Source of the DNA: Iamia sp. SCSIO 61187
GTDB lineage: Bacteria; Actinomycetota; Acidimicrobiia; Acidimicrobiales; Iamiaceae
DNA: 64,000 nt
Assembly: GCF_019443745.1 (NCBI RefSeq)
Contig: NZ_CP050948.1
Location: 1,922,001-1,986,000 of the forward strand
Reading direction: 5' to 3'
Shown here: piece after piece, positions 16,298 to 23,994 of the stretch
Numbering within the stretch: the stretch's first letter is position 1
Layout of the letters: each line of letters opens with the position of its first letter
Made by a program: the position numbers and the translations under genes
The notes under the pieces: model-generated
Databases searched by the model: none
Seen by the model: only the letters and a program-made list of their open reading frames with translations
What the model was told of the DNA's origin: nothing

Positions 16298-16303
16298 TAG
16301 GTT
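16298..16303 (+). promoter_or_regulatory. -10 element TAGGTT of the small zincin gene
   Basis: TAGGTT ends 6 nt before GTG 16310. It is divergent from the TACCGT at 16275-16280. Confidence 0.5.
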
Positions 16304-16309
16304 CGGCCG

Positions 16310-16654
16310 GTGCCCGTCGACGTGACCGAGCAGAGGTTCGAAGAGCTGGTGGCGGAGGCCCTCGACGGCCTGCCGGCCGAGATCGAGTCCATGCTCGACA
16401 ACATCGCCGTCCTCGTGACAGACGGGCGACCGGGTGGCCCGCTGGGCCTCTACGAGGGCACGCCGCTCACGGCGCGCGGGCAGTACGGGTTCATGGAGCT
16501 GCCCGACCGGGTCACCATCTTCCGGGTGCCGCTGTGCCTGATGGCCGACGACGAGGACCACCTCGTCCGCGAGGTCCGCATCACGGTCGTCCACGAGCTC
16601 GGCCACCACCTCGGCATCGACGACGCCCGCCTGCACGAGCTCGGCTACGGCTGA
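16310..16654 (+). CDS. small zincin metallopeptidase (MMP0038/DUF1025-like)
   Basis: 114 residues from GTG 16310. The zinc motif H-E-L-G-H-H-L-G-I-D-D is at residues 95-105, near the C-terminus, as in the 'metallopeptidase family protein' (zincin_1) group of about 115-130 residues. The middle contains L-G-L-Y-E-G-T-P-L and P-D-R-V-T-I-F typical of that group. No signal peptide, so cytosolic. Physiological substrate is not known. Followed 24 nt later by a PH-domain gene with its own -10 element. Confidence 0.9.
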   Translation: MPVDVTEQRFEELVAEALDGLPAEIESMLDNIAVLVTDGRPGGPLGLYEGTPLTARGQYGFMELPDRVTIFRVPLCLMADDEDHLVREVRITVVHELGHHLGIDDARLHELGYG

Positions 16655-16666
16655 CCACCCCGCAAG

Positions 16667-16672
16667 TAGCGT
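16667..16672 (+). promoter_or_regulatory. -10 element TAGCGT of the PH/SHOCT gene
   Basis: TAGCGT ends 6 nt before GTG 16679. Confidence 0.5.
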
Positions 16673-16678
16673 GGGGCC

Positions 16679-17311
16679 GTGGCCTTCCCCCGCAAGCTGC
16701 TGAACGACGGCGAGGAGCTCATCCTCGACCTCCGCCCCCACTGGTTGGCCCTCGCGCCCTCGACCCTGGCCCTGGTCGCGGCGATCGTCATCAGCTTCGT
16801 GGTGGTCTTCCTCGGCCCCGACGGCACGTTCGGCACGGTGCTGTCCGTGATCGCCCTCGCCCTGATCCTGGTCACCCTCGGCATCTTCCTCGTCCGCCTG
16901 CTGGGCTGGTCGAACACCAACTTCGTGCTCACCAGCGACCGGGTCGTCACCCGGCGCGGCGTCCTCACCAAGTCGGGCATCGAGATCCCGCTCGACCGCA
17001 TCAACACGGTCTTCTTCGCCCAGCGGTTGATCGAGCGCATGGTGGGCGCCGGCGATCTGGGGATCGAGTCGGCGGGGGAGCGGGGCACCGAGAGCTTCGA
17101 GAACATCCGCAAGCCGGCCATCGTCCAGCGCGAGATCTACGTGCAGATGGAGGACAACGAGAACCGGAAGTTCGACCGGGTCCGGGCGCCGGCCCCGCTG
17201 GCGACCCTGTCGCCCGTCGAGCAGGTCGAGCGGCTCCACGGGCTGCTCCAGCAGGGGGCCATCACCCCGGCCCAGTACGAGGCCGAGAAGTCCCGCATCC
17301 TCGGCGCATGA
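16679..17311 (+). CDS. membrane protein with PH (YdbS/YdbT-like) and SHOCT domains
   Basis: 210 residues from GTG 16679. Two transmembrane helices (about residues 25-75) are followed by a bacterial PH domain (T-N-F-V-L-T-S-D-R-V-V-T-R-R-G through I-P-L-D-R-I-N-T-V). The C-terminal 30 residues (L-L-Q-Q-G-A-I-T-P-A-Q-Y-E) match the SHOCT oligomerisation motif. The PH domain is expected on the cytosolic face. Function not known beyond a membrane-associated adaptor. Its stop overlaps the metal-receptor gene by ATGA. Confidence 0.88.
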   Translation: MAFPRKLLNDGEELILDLRPHWLALAPSTLALVAAIVISFVVVFLGPDGTFGTVLSVIALALILVTLGIFLVRLLGWSNTNFVLTSDRVVTRRGVLTKSGIEIPLDRINTVFFAQRLIERMVGAGDLGIESAGERGTESFENIRKPAIVQREIYVQMEDNENRKFDRVRAPAPLATLSPVEQVERLHGLLQQGAITPAQYEAEKSRILGA

Positions 17312-18006
17312 GCCCCACCGGGCCCCGGGTCGTGAGCCTGGTCCCGTCGGTCACCGAGACGCTGGTGGCGTGGGGACGGCCGCCGGTGGCCTGCACCCGC
17401 TTCTGCGAGCAGCCGGGGATCCCGCACGTCGGGGGGACCAAGCGGCCCCGCATCGCCGCCATCGTCGAGATGGCCCCCGACCTCGTCGTCATGTGCGACG
17501 AGGAGAACCGCATCGAGGACCACGACGCCCTGCGCGCCGCCGGGCTCGAGGTCCACGTGGCCTCGCCCCGGACCGTGGCCGACGTGCCCGAGGTGCTGGC
17601 CGCCCTCGCCGCCGCCGTCGGCGTCGAGGTGTCGCCGCCCCCGCCGGCGCCGCCGCCGACCCCGCCGGGTCAGCCCCGGGTGGCCTTCGTGCCCATCTGG
17701 GCCCGGCCCTGGATGACCCTCAACGCCGACACCTACGGGGCGTCGGTCCTCGCCGCCGCCGGCTGGTCCAGCGCCTGGGCCGACGACCCGGTGCGGTACC
17801 CGGAGGTCACCGTCGAGGAGGTGCGGGCCCGGGGCGTCGACGCCGTGCTCGCCCCCACCGAGCCGTGGGCCTTCACCGTCGACGACCTGCCGGGGCTGGC
17901 CGGGACCTTCGGGGCCCGCGCCGTCCTCGTCGACGGCCAGGACCTGTTCTGGTGGGGCGCCCGGACCGAGGGCGCGGTGCGCCGCCTGGTCCGGGCGCTG
18001 GCGTGA
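17308..18006 (+). CDS. BtuF-like helical-backbone metal receptor without signal peptide
   Basis: 232 residues from ATG 17308. Opens directly with V-V-S-L-V-P-S-V-T-E-T-L, the start of the mature periplasmic-binding-protein type III fold seen in cobalamin/siderophore receptors, continuing with F-C-E-Q-P and V-G-G-T-K-R-P-R-I. A proline-rich interdomain linker lies near residues 108-123. No signal peptide, lipobox or linked permease/ATPase is present, so a transport role is doubtful; actinobacteria encode many such solitary cytosolic versions. Translationally coupled to the PH/SHOCT gene. Confidence 0.82.
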   Translation: MSPTGPRVVSLVPSVTETLVAWGRPPVACTRFCEQPGIPHVGGTKRPRIAAIVEMAPDLVVMCDEENRIEDHDALRAAGLEVHVASPRTVADVPEVLAALAAAVGVEVSPPPPAPPPTPPGQPRVAFVPIWARPWMTLNADTYGASVLAAAGWSSAWADDPVRYPEVTVEEVRARGVDAVLAPTEPWAFTVDDLPGLAGTFGARAVLVDGQDLFWWGARTEGAVRRLVRALA

Positions 18007-18016
18007 CCCGAGCGGG

Positions 18017-18238
18017 TCAGTAGCGGGGGTCCTGGTAGCGGGGGTCCGGGTACGCCGGCGGGACGCCGGTGCGACGGGCGTTGGCCATCTGCAGGAGGCC
18101 GAAGAGCAGGCCGATGACCCCGCACACCATGAGGATGATCCCGATCACGCCGAGGTCGACGCCCTCGATCGTGTCGCTCACGGCGAACTTCAAGATGGCG
18201 CCGACGGCGAGGAGGAAGACGCTGACTCCGATGGTCAT
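18017..18238 (-). CDS. DUF6458-type small membrane protein
   Basis: 73 residues from ATG 18238. Two hydrophobic helices (about residues 4-20 and 27-50), then an A-R-R-T-G segment and a Pro/Tyr-rich tail with repeated D-P-R-Y. The pattern G-V-S-V-F-L-L-A-V-G-A-I-L-K-F-A-V is that of the actinobacterial DUF6458 family. Function unknown. AAGGA Shine-Dalgarno 8 nt upstream and a TAGGGA-like -10 further up suggest a short leader. It is convergent with the metal-receptor gene. Confidence 0.8.
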   Translation of the reverse strand: MTIGVSVFLLAVGAILKFAVSDTIEGVDLGVIGIILMVCGVIGLLFGLLQMANARRTGVPPAYPDPRYQDPRY

Positions 18239-18303
18239 GGCAGTGGTCCTTCGAGAGAGGGCGGGGCGCCGCCGTCCCTACCCCACTGAGGGTGGGGCAA
18301 CCG

Positions 18304-19329
18304 TCACCGCACCTCGACGGTGGCCCCATCGCTCGGGCGGACCCGCCACCAGGTCTCGGGACCCCACTCGTCGAGCGCCCCCCGCTCGGCCACGGCGACG
18401 ACGCACCCGCCGAACCCGGCACCCGTGAGCCGGGCGCCCCACACGCCCGGCGCGGCGGCCAGCCGGCCGACCAGGGCGTCGAGGGTGGGGGTCGACACCG
18501 CGAAGTCGTCGCGGAGCGAGGCGTGGCTCTCCCGCAGCAACGCCCCGAGCAGGGCGTGGTCGCGACCCCGCAGCGCGGTGGCGGCGGCCCGGACGCGGGC
18601 GTTCTCGCCGAGGACGTGCCGGGCCCGGGCCCGCACCACCGGGTCGGCGATGGCGACCTCGGTGCCGGGTGGAGCCTCCCGGAGGGGCCCGATGACCGCC
18701 TCCGCCGCCCGGCACTGGGCCGCCCGCTCGGCGTAGGGCGAGCCCTCCAGGCGGCGGGCCTGGCCCGAGTCGACCACCACGACGTCGAGATCGTCGGGCA
18801 GGGGGACGGGCTCGACGGCCAGCGTGTGGCAGTCGATCAGCAGGGCGTGGCCGGCCCGGCCGCCGGCGGAGGCGAGCTGGTCCATGATCCCGCACGGCAC
18901 CCCTGTGGCCCGGTGCTCGGCCCGCTGGCCGAGCCGGGCCACCGAGAGGGCATCGCCCAGGTCGGGGCGCAGGGAGAGGACCAGGGCCACCTCCAGGGCG
19001 GCGCTCGACGACAGGCCGCCGCCGAGGGGCAGGGTGGTGGTCACGGTGCCCGTGAAGCCCTCGGGCGGCCGGGCCTCGACCACCACGCCGGCCACGTAGC
19101 GGGCCCAGCCCGGGGCGACCTCGGCAGGGTCGGCCACGGCGAGGGGCACCACGGCGACCTCGGGGTCGCCGTCGGAGCGCAGGACGACCTCGGCCCCGCC
19201 CCGCTGGCCCTCGACCACGGTCTCCAGGTCGATGGCCGCGGGGAGGACCAGGCCGCCGGTGTGGTCGGTGTGGTCGCCGATGAGGTTGACCCGTCCGGGG
19301 GCTCGGACCCGCACGTGGTCGCCTGCCAT
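18304..19329 (-). CDS. galK: galactokinase (GHMP kinase)
   Basis: 341 residues from ATG 19329. The galactokinase signature G-R-V-N-L-I-G-D-H-T-D-H-T-G-G begins at residue 11, with Asp in place of the usual Glu of G-E-H-T-D. The GHMP ATP loop P-L-G-G-G-L-S-S-S-A-A-L is near residue 108, G-I-M-D-Q-L-A-S holds the catalytic Asp, and G-A-R-L-T-G-A-G-F-G-G-C is motif 3 near the C-terminus. Phosphorylates galactose at C1 (Leloir pathway); galT and galE are not in the window. Slightly shorter than the 380-residue norm. Leaderless -10 TATCGT 8 nt upstream. Divergent from an alpha/beta hydrolase across a 20-bp palindrome. Confidence 0.93.
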   Translation of the reverse strand: MAGDHVRVRAPGRVNLIGDHTDHTGGLVLPAAIDLETVVEGQRGGAEVVLRSDGDPEVAVVPLAVADPAEVAPGWARYVAGVVVEARPPEGFTGTVTTTLPLGGGLSSSAALEVALVLSLRPDLGDALSVARLGQRAEHRATGVPCGIMDQLASAGGRAGHALLIDCHTLAVEPVPLPDDLDVVVVDSGQARRLEGSPYAERAAQCRAAEAVIGPLREAPPGTEVAIADPVVRARARHVLGENARVRAAATALRGRDHALLGALLRESHASLRDDFAVSTPTLDALVGRLAAAPGVWGARLTGAGFGGCVVAVAERGALDEWGPETWWRVRPSDGATVEVR

Positions 19330-19337
19330 CGGGGTCG

Positions 19338-19343
19338 ACGATA
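19338..19343 (-). promoter_or_regulatory. -10 element TATCGT of galK
   Basis: Minus-strand TATCGT 8 nt upstream of ATG 19329. Confidence 0.5.
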
Positions 19344-19368
19344 TGCCCTTGCGGCCCCGCGCCCCCGG

Positions 19369-19388
19369 CCTTGACCGGCCGGTCAAGG
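19369..19388. promoter_or_regulatory. 20-bp perfect palindrome, probable TetR-type operator
   Basis: CCTTGACCGGCCGGTCAAGG is a perfect palindrome lying 17 nt upstream of the alpha/beta hydrolase start and 25 bp behind the galK -10. TTGACC-N4-GGTCAA geometry is typical of dimeric TetR-family sites, and the embedded TTGACC could be a -35. The regulator is unknown. Confidence 0.6.
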
Positions 19389-19405
19389 GGGGCCAGCATG
19401 AGCCC

Positions 19406-20302
19406 GTGCCCACCACCCCGCCCTCCGCCGCCGGCATCGAGATCTGGTACACGACCGACGGCGACCCCTCCGACGAGCCCCTCCTCATGGTCATGGGGCT
19501 CGGCACCCAGCACCTCGGCTGGGACGACGCCCTCGTCGCCAGGCTCGTCGACCGCGGCTACTTCGTCATCCGGTTCGACAACCGCGACATCGGGCTGTCG
19601 ACCAAGCCCGACGTGGGCGACCTCGACCCCATGACCGAGATCATGGCGGCCCTCTCGGGCGGGCAGGCCCGGGCCCCGTACCACCTGACCGACATGGCCG
19701 ACGACGCCATCGCCGTCCTCGACGCCCTGGGCATCGGGTCGGCCCACGTCGTCGGGGCCTCGATGGGCGGGATGATCAGCCAGACCATCGCCATCGAGCA
19801 CCCGACCCGCATCCGGTCGCTCACGTCGATCATGTCGACGACCGGCGACCCGGGCGTCGGCCAGCCGACCCCCGAGGTCCTCCCGATCCTCCTCGGTCCG
19901 GCGCCGAGGACCCGCGAGGAGGCGGTCGAGCGGGGCGCGACCATCAGCGCCGCCATCGGGAGCCCGGGGCTCGCCGACGAGGCGCGGGCCCGGCAGAAGG
20001 CCGGCGAGGCGTGGGACCGCTGCGCCTACCCGGTCGGCACCGCCCACCAGCTGCTGGCCATCGTGTCCTCGCCGGACCGCACCGAGGCCCTGCGGCAGCT
20101 GTCGCTCCCCACCCTGGTGGTGCACGGCGACGCCGACCCGTTGGTCGCCCCGAGCGGCGGCCAGGCCACGGCCGAGGCCATCCCCGAGGCCGAGCTGCTC
20201 GTGGTCGAGGGCATGGGCCACGACGTGCCCGAGGTCTTCTGGGACAGCATCATCGACGCCATCGCGGCCACCACCGCCAAGGCCGCGACACCCGCGGCCT
20301 GA
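19406..20302 (+). CDS. alpha/beta-fold hydrolase
   Basis: 298 residues from GTG 19406. Alpha/beta hydrolase features: oxyanion region M-V-M-G-L-G-T-Q (about residues 30-37), R-F-D-N-R-D-I-G-L-S, nucleophile elbow G-A-S-M-G-G (Ser near residue 125), acid in V-V-H-G-D-A-D-P-L-V, and catalytic His in G-M-G-H-D. Resembles the aclacinomycin methylesterase/DhaA-like esterases of actinobacteria. Cytosolic. The AMACR-type gene 26 nt downstream is probably co-transcribed, hinting at acyl or ester catabolism; inference only. Confidence 0.9.
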   Translation: MPTTPPSAAGIEIWYTTDGDPSDEPLLMVMGLGTQHLGWDDALVARLVDRGYFVIRFDNRDIGLSTKPDVGDLDPMTEIMAALSGGQARAPYHLTDMADDAIAVLDALGIGSAHVVGASMGGMISQTIAIEHPTRIRSLTSIMSTTGDPGVGQPTPEVLPILLGPAPRTREEAVERGATISAAIGSPGLADEARARQKAGEAWDRCAYPVGTAHQLLAIVSSPDRTEALRQLSLPTLVVHGDADPLVAPSGGQATAEAIPEAELLVVEGMGHDVPEVFWDSIIDAIAATTAKAATPAA

Positions 20303-20328
20303 CCCGAGAACGCAGGAGCACGCACCAC

Positions 20329-21468
20329 ATGGGACCCCTCCACGGCACCCGCATCGTCGAGATCGCCGGCATCGGCCCGGCCCCGTTCGGGGCCATGGCC
20401 CTGGCCGACCTCGGCGCCGAGGTCATCCGCATCGACCGGGCCGGCGCCCAGTGGGGCGACCCCGACACCCCGCCCGCCGACCTCCTCAACCGGGGCCGCC
20501 GCTCGGTGGCGGTCAACCTGAAGGAGGCTGCCGGCGTCGAGACGGTCCTCGACCTGGTCGCCTCGGCCGACGTGCTCATCGAGGGCTTCCGGCCCGGCGT
20601 CATGGAGCGCCTCGGCCTCGGCCCCGACGTCTGCATGGAGCGCAACCCGAAGCTGGTCTACGCCCGCATGACCGGCTGGGGCCAGGAGGGCCCGTACGCG
20701 CCCACCGCCGGCCACGACATCAACTACATCGCCCTCGCCGGTGCCCTCGCCCACATGGGCCGGGCGGGGGAGAAGCCCACGTTCCCCATGAACCTGGTGG
20801 GGGACTTCGGCGGCGGCGGGATGCTGCTCGCCCTCGGCGTCTGCGCCGCCCTGCTGGAGACGACCCGCTCGGGTGAGGGCCAGGTCATCGACGTGGCCAT
20901 GGTCGACGGCTCGGCCCTGCTGATGACGATGATCCACTCGTTCCAGGCCATGGGGATCTGGAGCGACGACCGGGGCACGAACATGCTCGACTCGGGCGCC
21001 CACTTCTACGACACCTTCGAGTGCGCCGACGGCGAGTTCGTGTCGATCGGCTCGATCGAGCCGCAGTTCTACGGCGAGCTCCTCCGCCTCACGGGGCTCG
21101 GGGGCGAGGACCTCCCGTGGCAGCACGACAAGACGGCGTGGCCCGACCTCAAGGAGCGCCTGGCCGGGATCTTCAAGACCAAGACCCGCGACGAGTGGTG
21201 CGAGATCATGGAGGGCACCGACGTCTGCTTCGCCCCGGTGCTCACCATGTCCGAGGCGCCCAAGCACCCCCACAACGTCGCTCGGGGCACCTTCACCGAG
21301 GTCGCCGGCATCGTCCAGCCCGGTCCCGCCCCCCGCTTCAGCCGCACCCCCGGCTCGATCGAGCGGCCCCCGCCCCACGCCGGCCAGCACAGCGCCGAGG
21401 TCCTGGCCGAGATCGGCTACGACGAGGCCAAGATCGCCGCCCTCAAGGACGCCGGCGCCATCACCTGA
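20329..21468 (+). CDS. alpha-methylacyl-CoA racemase / class III CoA-transferase family
   Basis: 379 residues from ATG 20329 with an AGGAG site upstream. Class III CoA-transferase fold: I-V-E-I-A-G-I-G-P at the start, G-A-E-V-I-R-I-D, N-R-G-R-R-S-V-A-V-N-L-K, E-G-F-R-P-G-V. The AMACR/MCR-type active-site segments G-H-D-I-N-Y-I (catalytic His) and G-D-F-G-G-G-G-M (catalytic Asp) are both intact, and the F-P-M-N-L-V preceding the latter also fits the racemases rather than formyl-CoA transferases. Likely epimerises 2-methylacyl-CoA in branched-chain or sterol side-chain degradation. Full length for bacterial MCR (about 360). Confidence 0.9.
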   Translation: MGPLHGTRIVEIAGIGPAPFGAMALADLGAEVIRIDRAGAQWGDPDTPPADLLNRGRRSVAVNLKEAAGVETVLDLVASADVLIEGFRPGVMERLGLGPDVCMERNPKLVYARMTGWGQEGPYAPTAGHDINYIALAGALAHMGRAGEKPTFPMNLVGDFGGGGMLLALGVCAALLETTRSGEGQVIDVAMVDGSALLMTMIHSFQAMGIWSDDRGTNMLDSGAHFYDTFECADGEFVSIGSIEPQFYGELLRLTGLGGEDLPWQHDKTAWPDLKERLAGIFKTKTRDEWCEIMEGTDVCFAPVLTMSEAPKHPHNVARGTFTEVAGIVQPGPAPRFSRTPGSIERPPPHAGQHSAEVLAEIGYDEAKIAALKDAGAIT

Positions 21469-21475
21469 CGTCGGC

Positions 21476-22393
21476 GTGCTGCGGCCACCGAGGTTGCGCC
21501 CCGGCGACACCGTCCGTCTCGTCTCCCCGGCCAGCACGCCGGAAGCGGCGATGGTCGAGCGGGCCCACCACTACTTGGCTTCGCTCGGCCTGGACGTCGA
21601 GATCGCGCCGCACGTCTTCGACACCTGGGGGTACCTCGCTGGCAGTGACGAGGATCGCCTCGCCGATCTCAACGCTGCCCTCCGCGACCCGAGGGTGCGA
21701 GCGATCATCGCCACTCGAGGCGGCAAGGGCGCCTACCGCATCGCGGGCGGACTGGACGTCGCGGCCGCCCGGGACGATCCGAAGCTGCTCATCGGCTTCA
21801 GCGAGATCACGGTGCTCCACCTGGCGCTGCTGAGGGGGTGCGGGCTGGCGTCGGTGCACGGTGCTCCCTGGCCGCCGCACCAGCACGGCCATCAGTCGTC
21901 AGCGTCGTTCGAGGCCGCCGTCCTCACCGCCAGCGCCATCCGGATCGACGCCGATCCGGACGAACCGACGGCGACCTTGACGACGACCGGGGCGGTGACG
22001 GGACGTCTCATCGGCGGCAACCAGGACTCGCTCGCGACAGCGGCCGGCTGGGCGTTGCCGAACCTCAGGGGCGCCATCTTGCTCCTGGAGGGAGAGAACC
22101 AGCGGCTGGGCCACATCGATCGGCAGCTCACCATGCTGATGAACGCCGGACACCTCCGAGGGATCCGCGGTGTCGCGATCGGCCAATACACCAACTGCCA
22201 CCCAGATGCATCGACCCGGGGGAGCTGGACGGTGCTGGACGTGCTGCGAGACCGCATGGGCCTGCTCGACGTGCCCGTCCTCGGCGGTCTTCGCATCGGC
22301 CATGGCCCCCACCCGCTCGCGGTTCCGATCGGAACGGTCGCGACGATGGACGCCGACGCCGGCACCCTGACGGTGGAGTCGGCCGCGAGCTGA
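21476..22393 (+). CDS. S66-family peptidase (LD-carboxypeptidase-like)
   Basis: 305 residues from GTG 21476. S66 elements: L-R-P-G-D-T-V-R-L-V-S-P-A-S at the start, A-T-R-G-G-K-G-A-Y-R-I, the nucleophile region I-G-F-S-E-I-T, L-L-E-G-E-N-Q-R for the catalytic Glu, D-R-Q-L-T-M-L, and a His in I-G-H-G-P-H. Family members cut LD-peptide bonds of muropeptides or microcin-type conjugates. Cytosolic, no signal. Downstream of the racemase by 7 nt. Third-position A/T appears more frequent here than in neighbours by eye, so recent acquisition is possible. Confidence 0.9.
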   Translation: MLRPPRLRPGDTVRLVSPASTPEAAMVERAHHYLASLGLDVEIAPHVFDTWGYLAGSDEDRLADLNAALRDPRVRAIIATRGGKGAYRIAGGLDVAAARDDPKLLIGFSEITVLHLALLRGCGLASVHGAPWPPHQHGHQSSASFEAAVLTASAIRIDADPDEPTATLTTTGAVTGRLIGGNQDSLATAAGWALPNLRGAILLLEGENQRLGHIDRQLTMLMNAGHLRGIRGVAIGQYTNCHPDASTRGSWTVLDVLRDRMGLLDVPVLGGLRIGHGPHPLAVPIGTVATMDADAGTLTVESAAS

Positions 22394-22407
22394 TCCTCGG
22401 GCGCGAC

Positions 22408-22434
22408 GGTGAGCCCGCCGGGGGCGGGCTCACC
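22408..22434. terminator. hairpin between convergent S66 and HNH genes
   Basis: GGTGAGCCCGCC (22408-22419), loop GGG, GGCGGGCTCACC (22423-22434): perfect 12-bp stem located 15 bp after each stop codon. Bidirectional terminator likely. Confidence 0.7.
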
Positions 22435-22448
22435 GGGTGGTCGGCGTG

Positions 22449-23627
22449 TCAGGCGGCGAGGGCCCGTCGGTCGACGGGCTGGGATCGTCGCTTGCGTCCG
22501 TCGGGGGTGGTGATGATGACGGTGGCGTCGGGTTGGAGTTCGATGGTCCATCCGGGTCGGTGGACGACGCCGTGGTGGTACCGGCAGAGCAGCACCAGGT
22601 TGCGGAGGTTGGTGGGTCCTCGGTGGGCGATCCACTCGGCGACGTGGTGGCCGTCGGTGCGGTGCGCGGGTCGGTCGCAGCCCGGGAACCGGCAGCCCTT
22701 GTCGCGGATGCACAACGCCTGGAACAACGGCGCCGGGATCGTCCGCGTGGAGCGTCCGTAGTCGAGGACGGTGCCGTCGGCGCGGGTGATGACCCGGTGG
22801 ATGTTCGCATCACACGCCAGCCGCCGGGCGACGTCGGCGGTGATCGGTGTGCCGTCGTCGAAGCACCCCTGCCCGCGACCTGAGGTGAGCTCCTCGAGGC
22901 CGATGGTGATGTTCACGTGCGGGCGGTGCCGTCCGCCTTTGTGGTCGTGTTGGTGGTCGAGGAAGTGGGTGAAGATCTCGGCCAGGGCGTCGTGGCGCCG
23001 TTGGGCCGGGGTGCGGTCGTCGTCGTCTGTCTTGTTGCCCATGGCCAGCCGGAGGGCGGCTTGGGCGGCGTGGAACGCGTCGGGTTCGAGGTTCGCGTCC
23101 AACCGCCCACCCGACAGCGTCGGTGACAGGTGGGCCGAGCGGTCGGGGTCGGGTTCGCCGTCGTGGCCGTGGTCGACGATCTCCTTGGCATGCGCGGCCC
23201 AAGCCTTCATGGCCACCACCGCCCCGGCCACGTCGAGCTCACCCAACACTCGGACGAGATTGTCCTCATCCGACTGGAACAACGGGGCCGTCCGGTCGTT
23301 GAGGTTCGCCACCACCGCGGCGACGTGCCCACCCGAGAGCGAACCGTCGAGCCACGCCGTCTGCAGGATCGGGAGGTGGCCGAGGCGGCCGGCGGTCTTG
23401 GCCATCCGCTGGGCGTCATGAGCGGTCATCCGCCCCTTGACCCGCAGCCAGGTGGCCATCGTCGGGCAGCCCTCGGCGGTGTCGTACTCGTTGGTGACCT
23501 CGAACCGGCCGACCGCCTGGGAGATCTTGGCGTCGAGGCGATCACGCAGAAATAGGGCCTCTTCGAGGGCGTCGCCGTCGACCGGGATGTCCAGGTCATC
23601 GATGGTGGTGGCGAGCGCCTCGAACAT
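22449..23627 (-). CDS. DUF222/13E12-type HNH endonuclease
   Basis: 392 residues from ATG 23627. The first 280 residues are the helical DUF222 region of the actinobacterial 13E12 repeat family; the C-terminus carries the HNH domain with zinc-type Cys pair C-R-F-P-G-C, H-H-V (catalytic His pair), the central Asn in T-N-L-R-N-L, and C-R-Y-H-H-G-V-V-H. Probably a DNA endonuclease of mobile or selfish origin; biological role unclear. An in-frame ATG at 23636 also exists, but TATCAT overlaps it and lies 7 nt before 23627, favouring the shorter form. No flanking direct repeats were seen. Confidence 0.9.
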   Translation of the reverse strand: MFEALATTIDDLDIPVDGDALEEALFLRDRLDAKISQAVGRFEVTNEYDTAEGCPTMATWLRVKGRMTAHDAQRMAKTAGRLGHLPILQTAWLDGSLSGGHVAAVVANLNDRTAPLFQSDEDNLVRVLGELDVAGAVVAMKAWAAHAKEIVDHGHDGEPDPDRSAHLSPTLSGGRLDANLEPDAFHAAQAALRLAMGNKTDDDDRTPAQRRHDALAEIFTHFLDHQHDHKGGRHRPHVNITIGLEELTSGRGQGCFDDGTPITADVARRLACDANIHRVITRADGTVLDYGRSTRTIPAPLFQALCIRDKGCRFPGCDRPAHRTDGHHVAEWIAHRGPTNLRNLVLLCRYHHGVVHRPGWTIELQPDATVIITTPDGRKRRSQPVDRRALAA

Positions 23628-23634
23628 GACACTC

Positions 23635-23640
23635 ATGATA
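23635..23640 (-). promoter_or_regulatory. -10 element TATCAT of the HNH gene
   Basis: Minus-strand TATCAT, 7 nt from ATG 23627, with a local A/T-rich stretch upstream. It argues for the second of two in-frame ATG codons as the start. Confidence 0.5.
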
Positions 23641-23954
23641 CCCGACAGACGGGAATCAAACCCCGGAAACCGAGGAAATCATTGGATATCTCGGACTCTC
23701 TGCGGCTCTCTGAGCCCCGCAGACCGGTTGTGGGCAGATGGACCGCAGACGATGAGCAAGCCCGGAGGACGGCATGCAGCGTCCCACCCGGAACGGCGCC
23801 CCAACGGGCGGGGACACCCGGTCGAGCGCGCCCTCCGAGCCGCCGCCACACCACCAGCCCGCAGCTCCACCGCCGTCCGAGCCATGGGTACGACCGACCC
23901 ACGGCAGCCGCGACTGGATGGCCCGCGGGAAGCGGGACGACGTCGATGCGGCGA
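23641..23954. other. intergenic stretch without recognisable gene
   Basis: About 310 bp between the HNH gene start and the terminator of the HExxH/PIG-L unit. The part next to the HNH gene is less GC-rich than the surroundings. Frames that stay open here have no plausible start or family resemblance and are Arg/Pro-rich, as random GC-rich frames are. No tRNA, repeat or attachment site could be supported. Confidence 0.5.
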
Positions 23955-23987
23955 GGCCACGGATGGTGCCTGGCACCTTCCGTGGCC
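23955..23987 (-). terminator. large near-perfect palindrome downstream of the HExxH gene
   Basis: Sixteen-base arms GGCCACGGATGGTGCC (23955-23970) and GGCACCTTCCGTGGCC (23972-23987) pair with a single mismatch around one central T. It starts 7 nt beyond the stop at 23995 on the minus strand, as expected for a transcription terminator. The centre GGTGCCTGGCACC is itself nearly palindromic. Confidence 0.65.
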
Positions 23988-23994
23988 GTGCGCG

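Noticed and set aside
15876-16325. Plus-strand frame with T-L-R-M-L-P-A-D-P repeats
   Set aside because: Opposite-strand reading of the SILSVGSxG repeats; the minus-strand frame has the -10 element, a membrane segment and operon spacing.
23641-23665. tRNA T-arm-like GGTTTGATTCCC on the minus strand before the HNH gene, as a possible tRNA fragment/attachment site
   Set aside because: The stem does not pair beyond four bases and no acceptor or anticodon arm is present.
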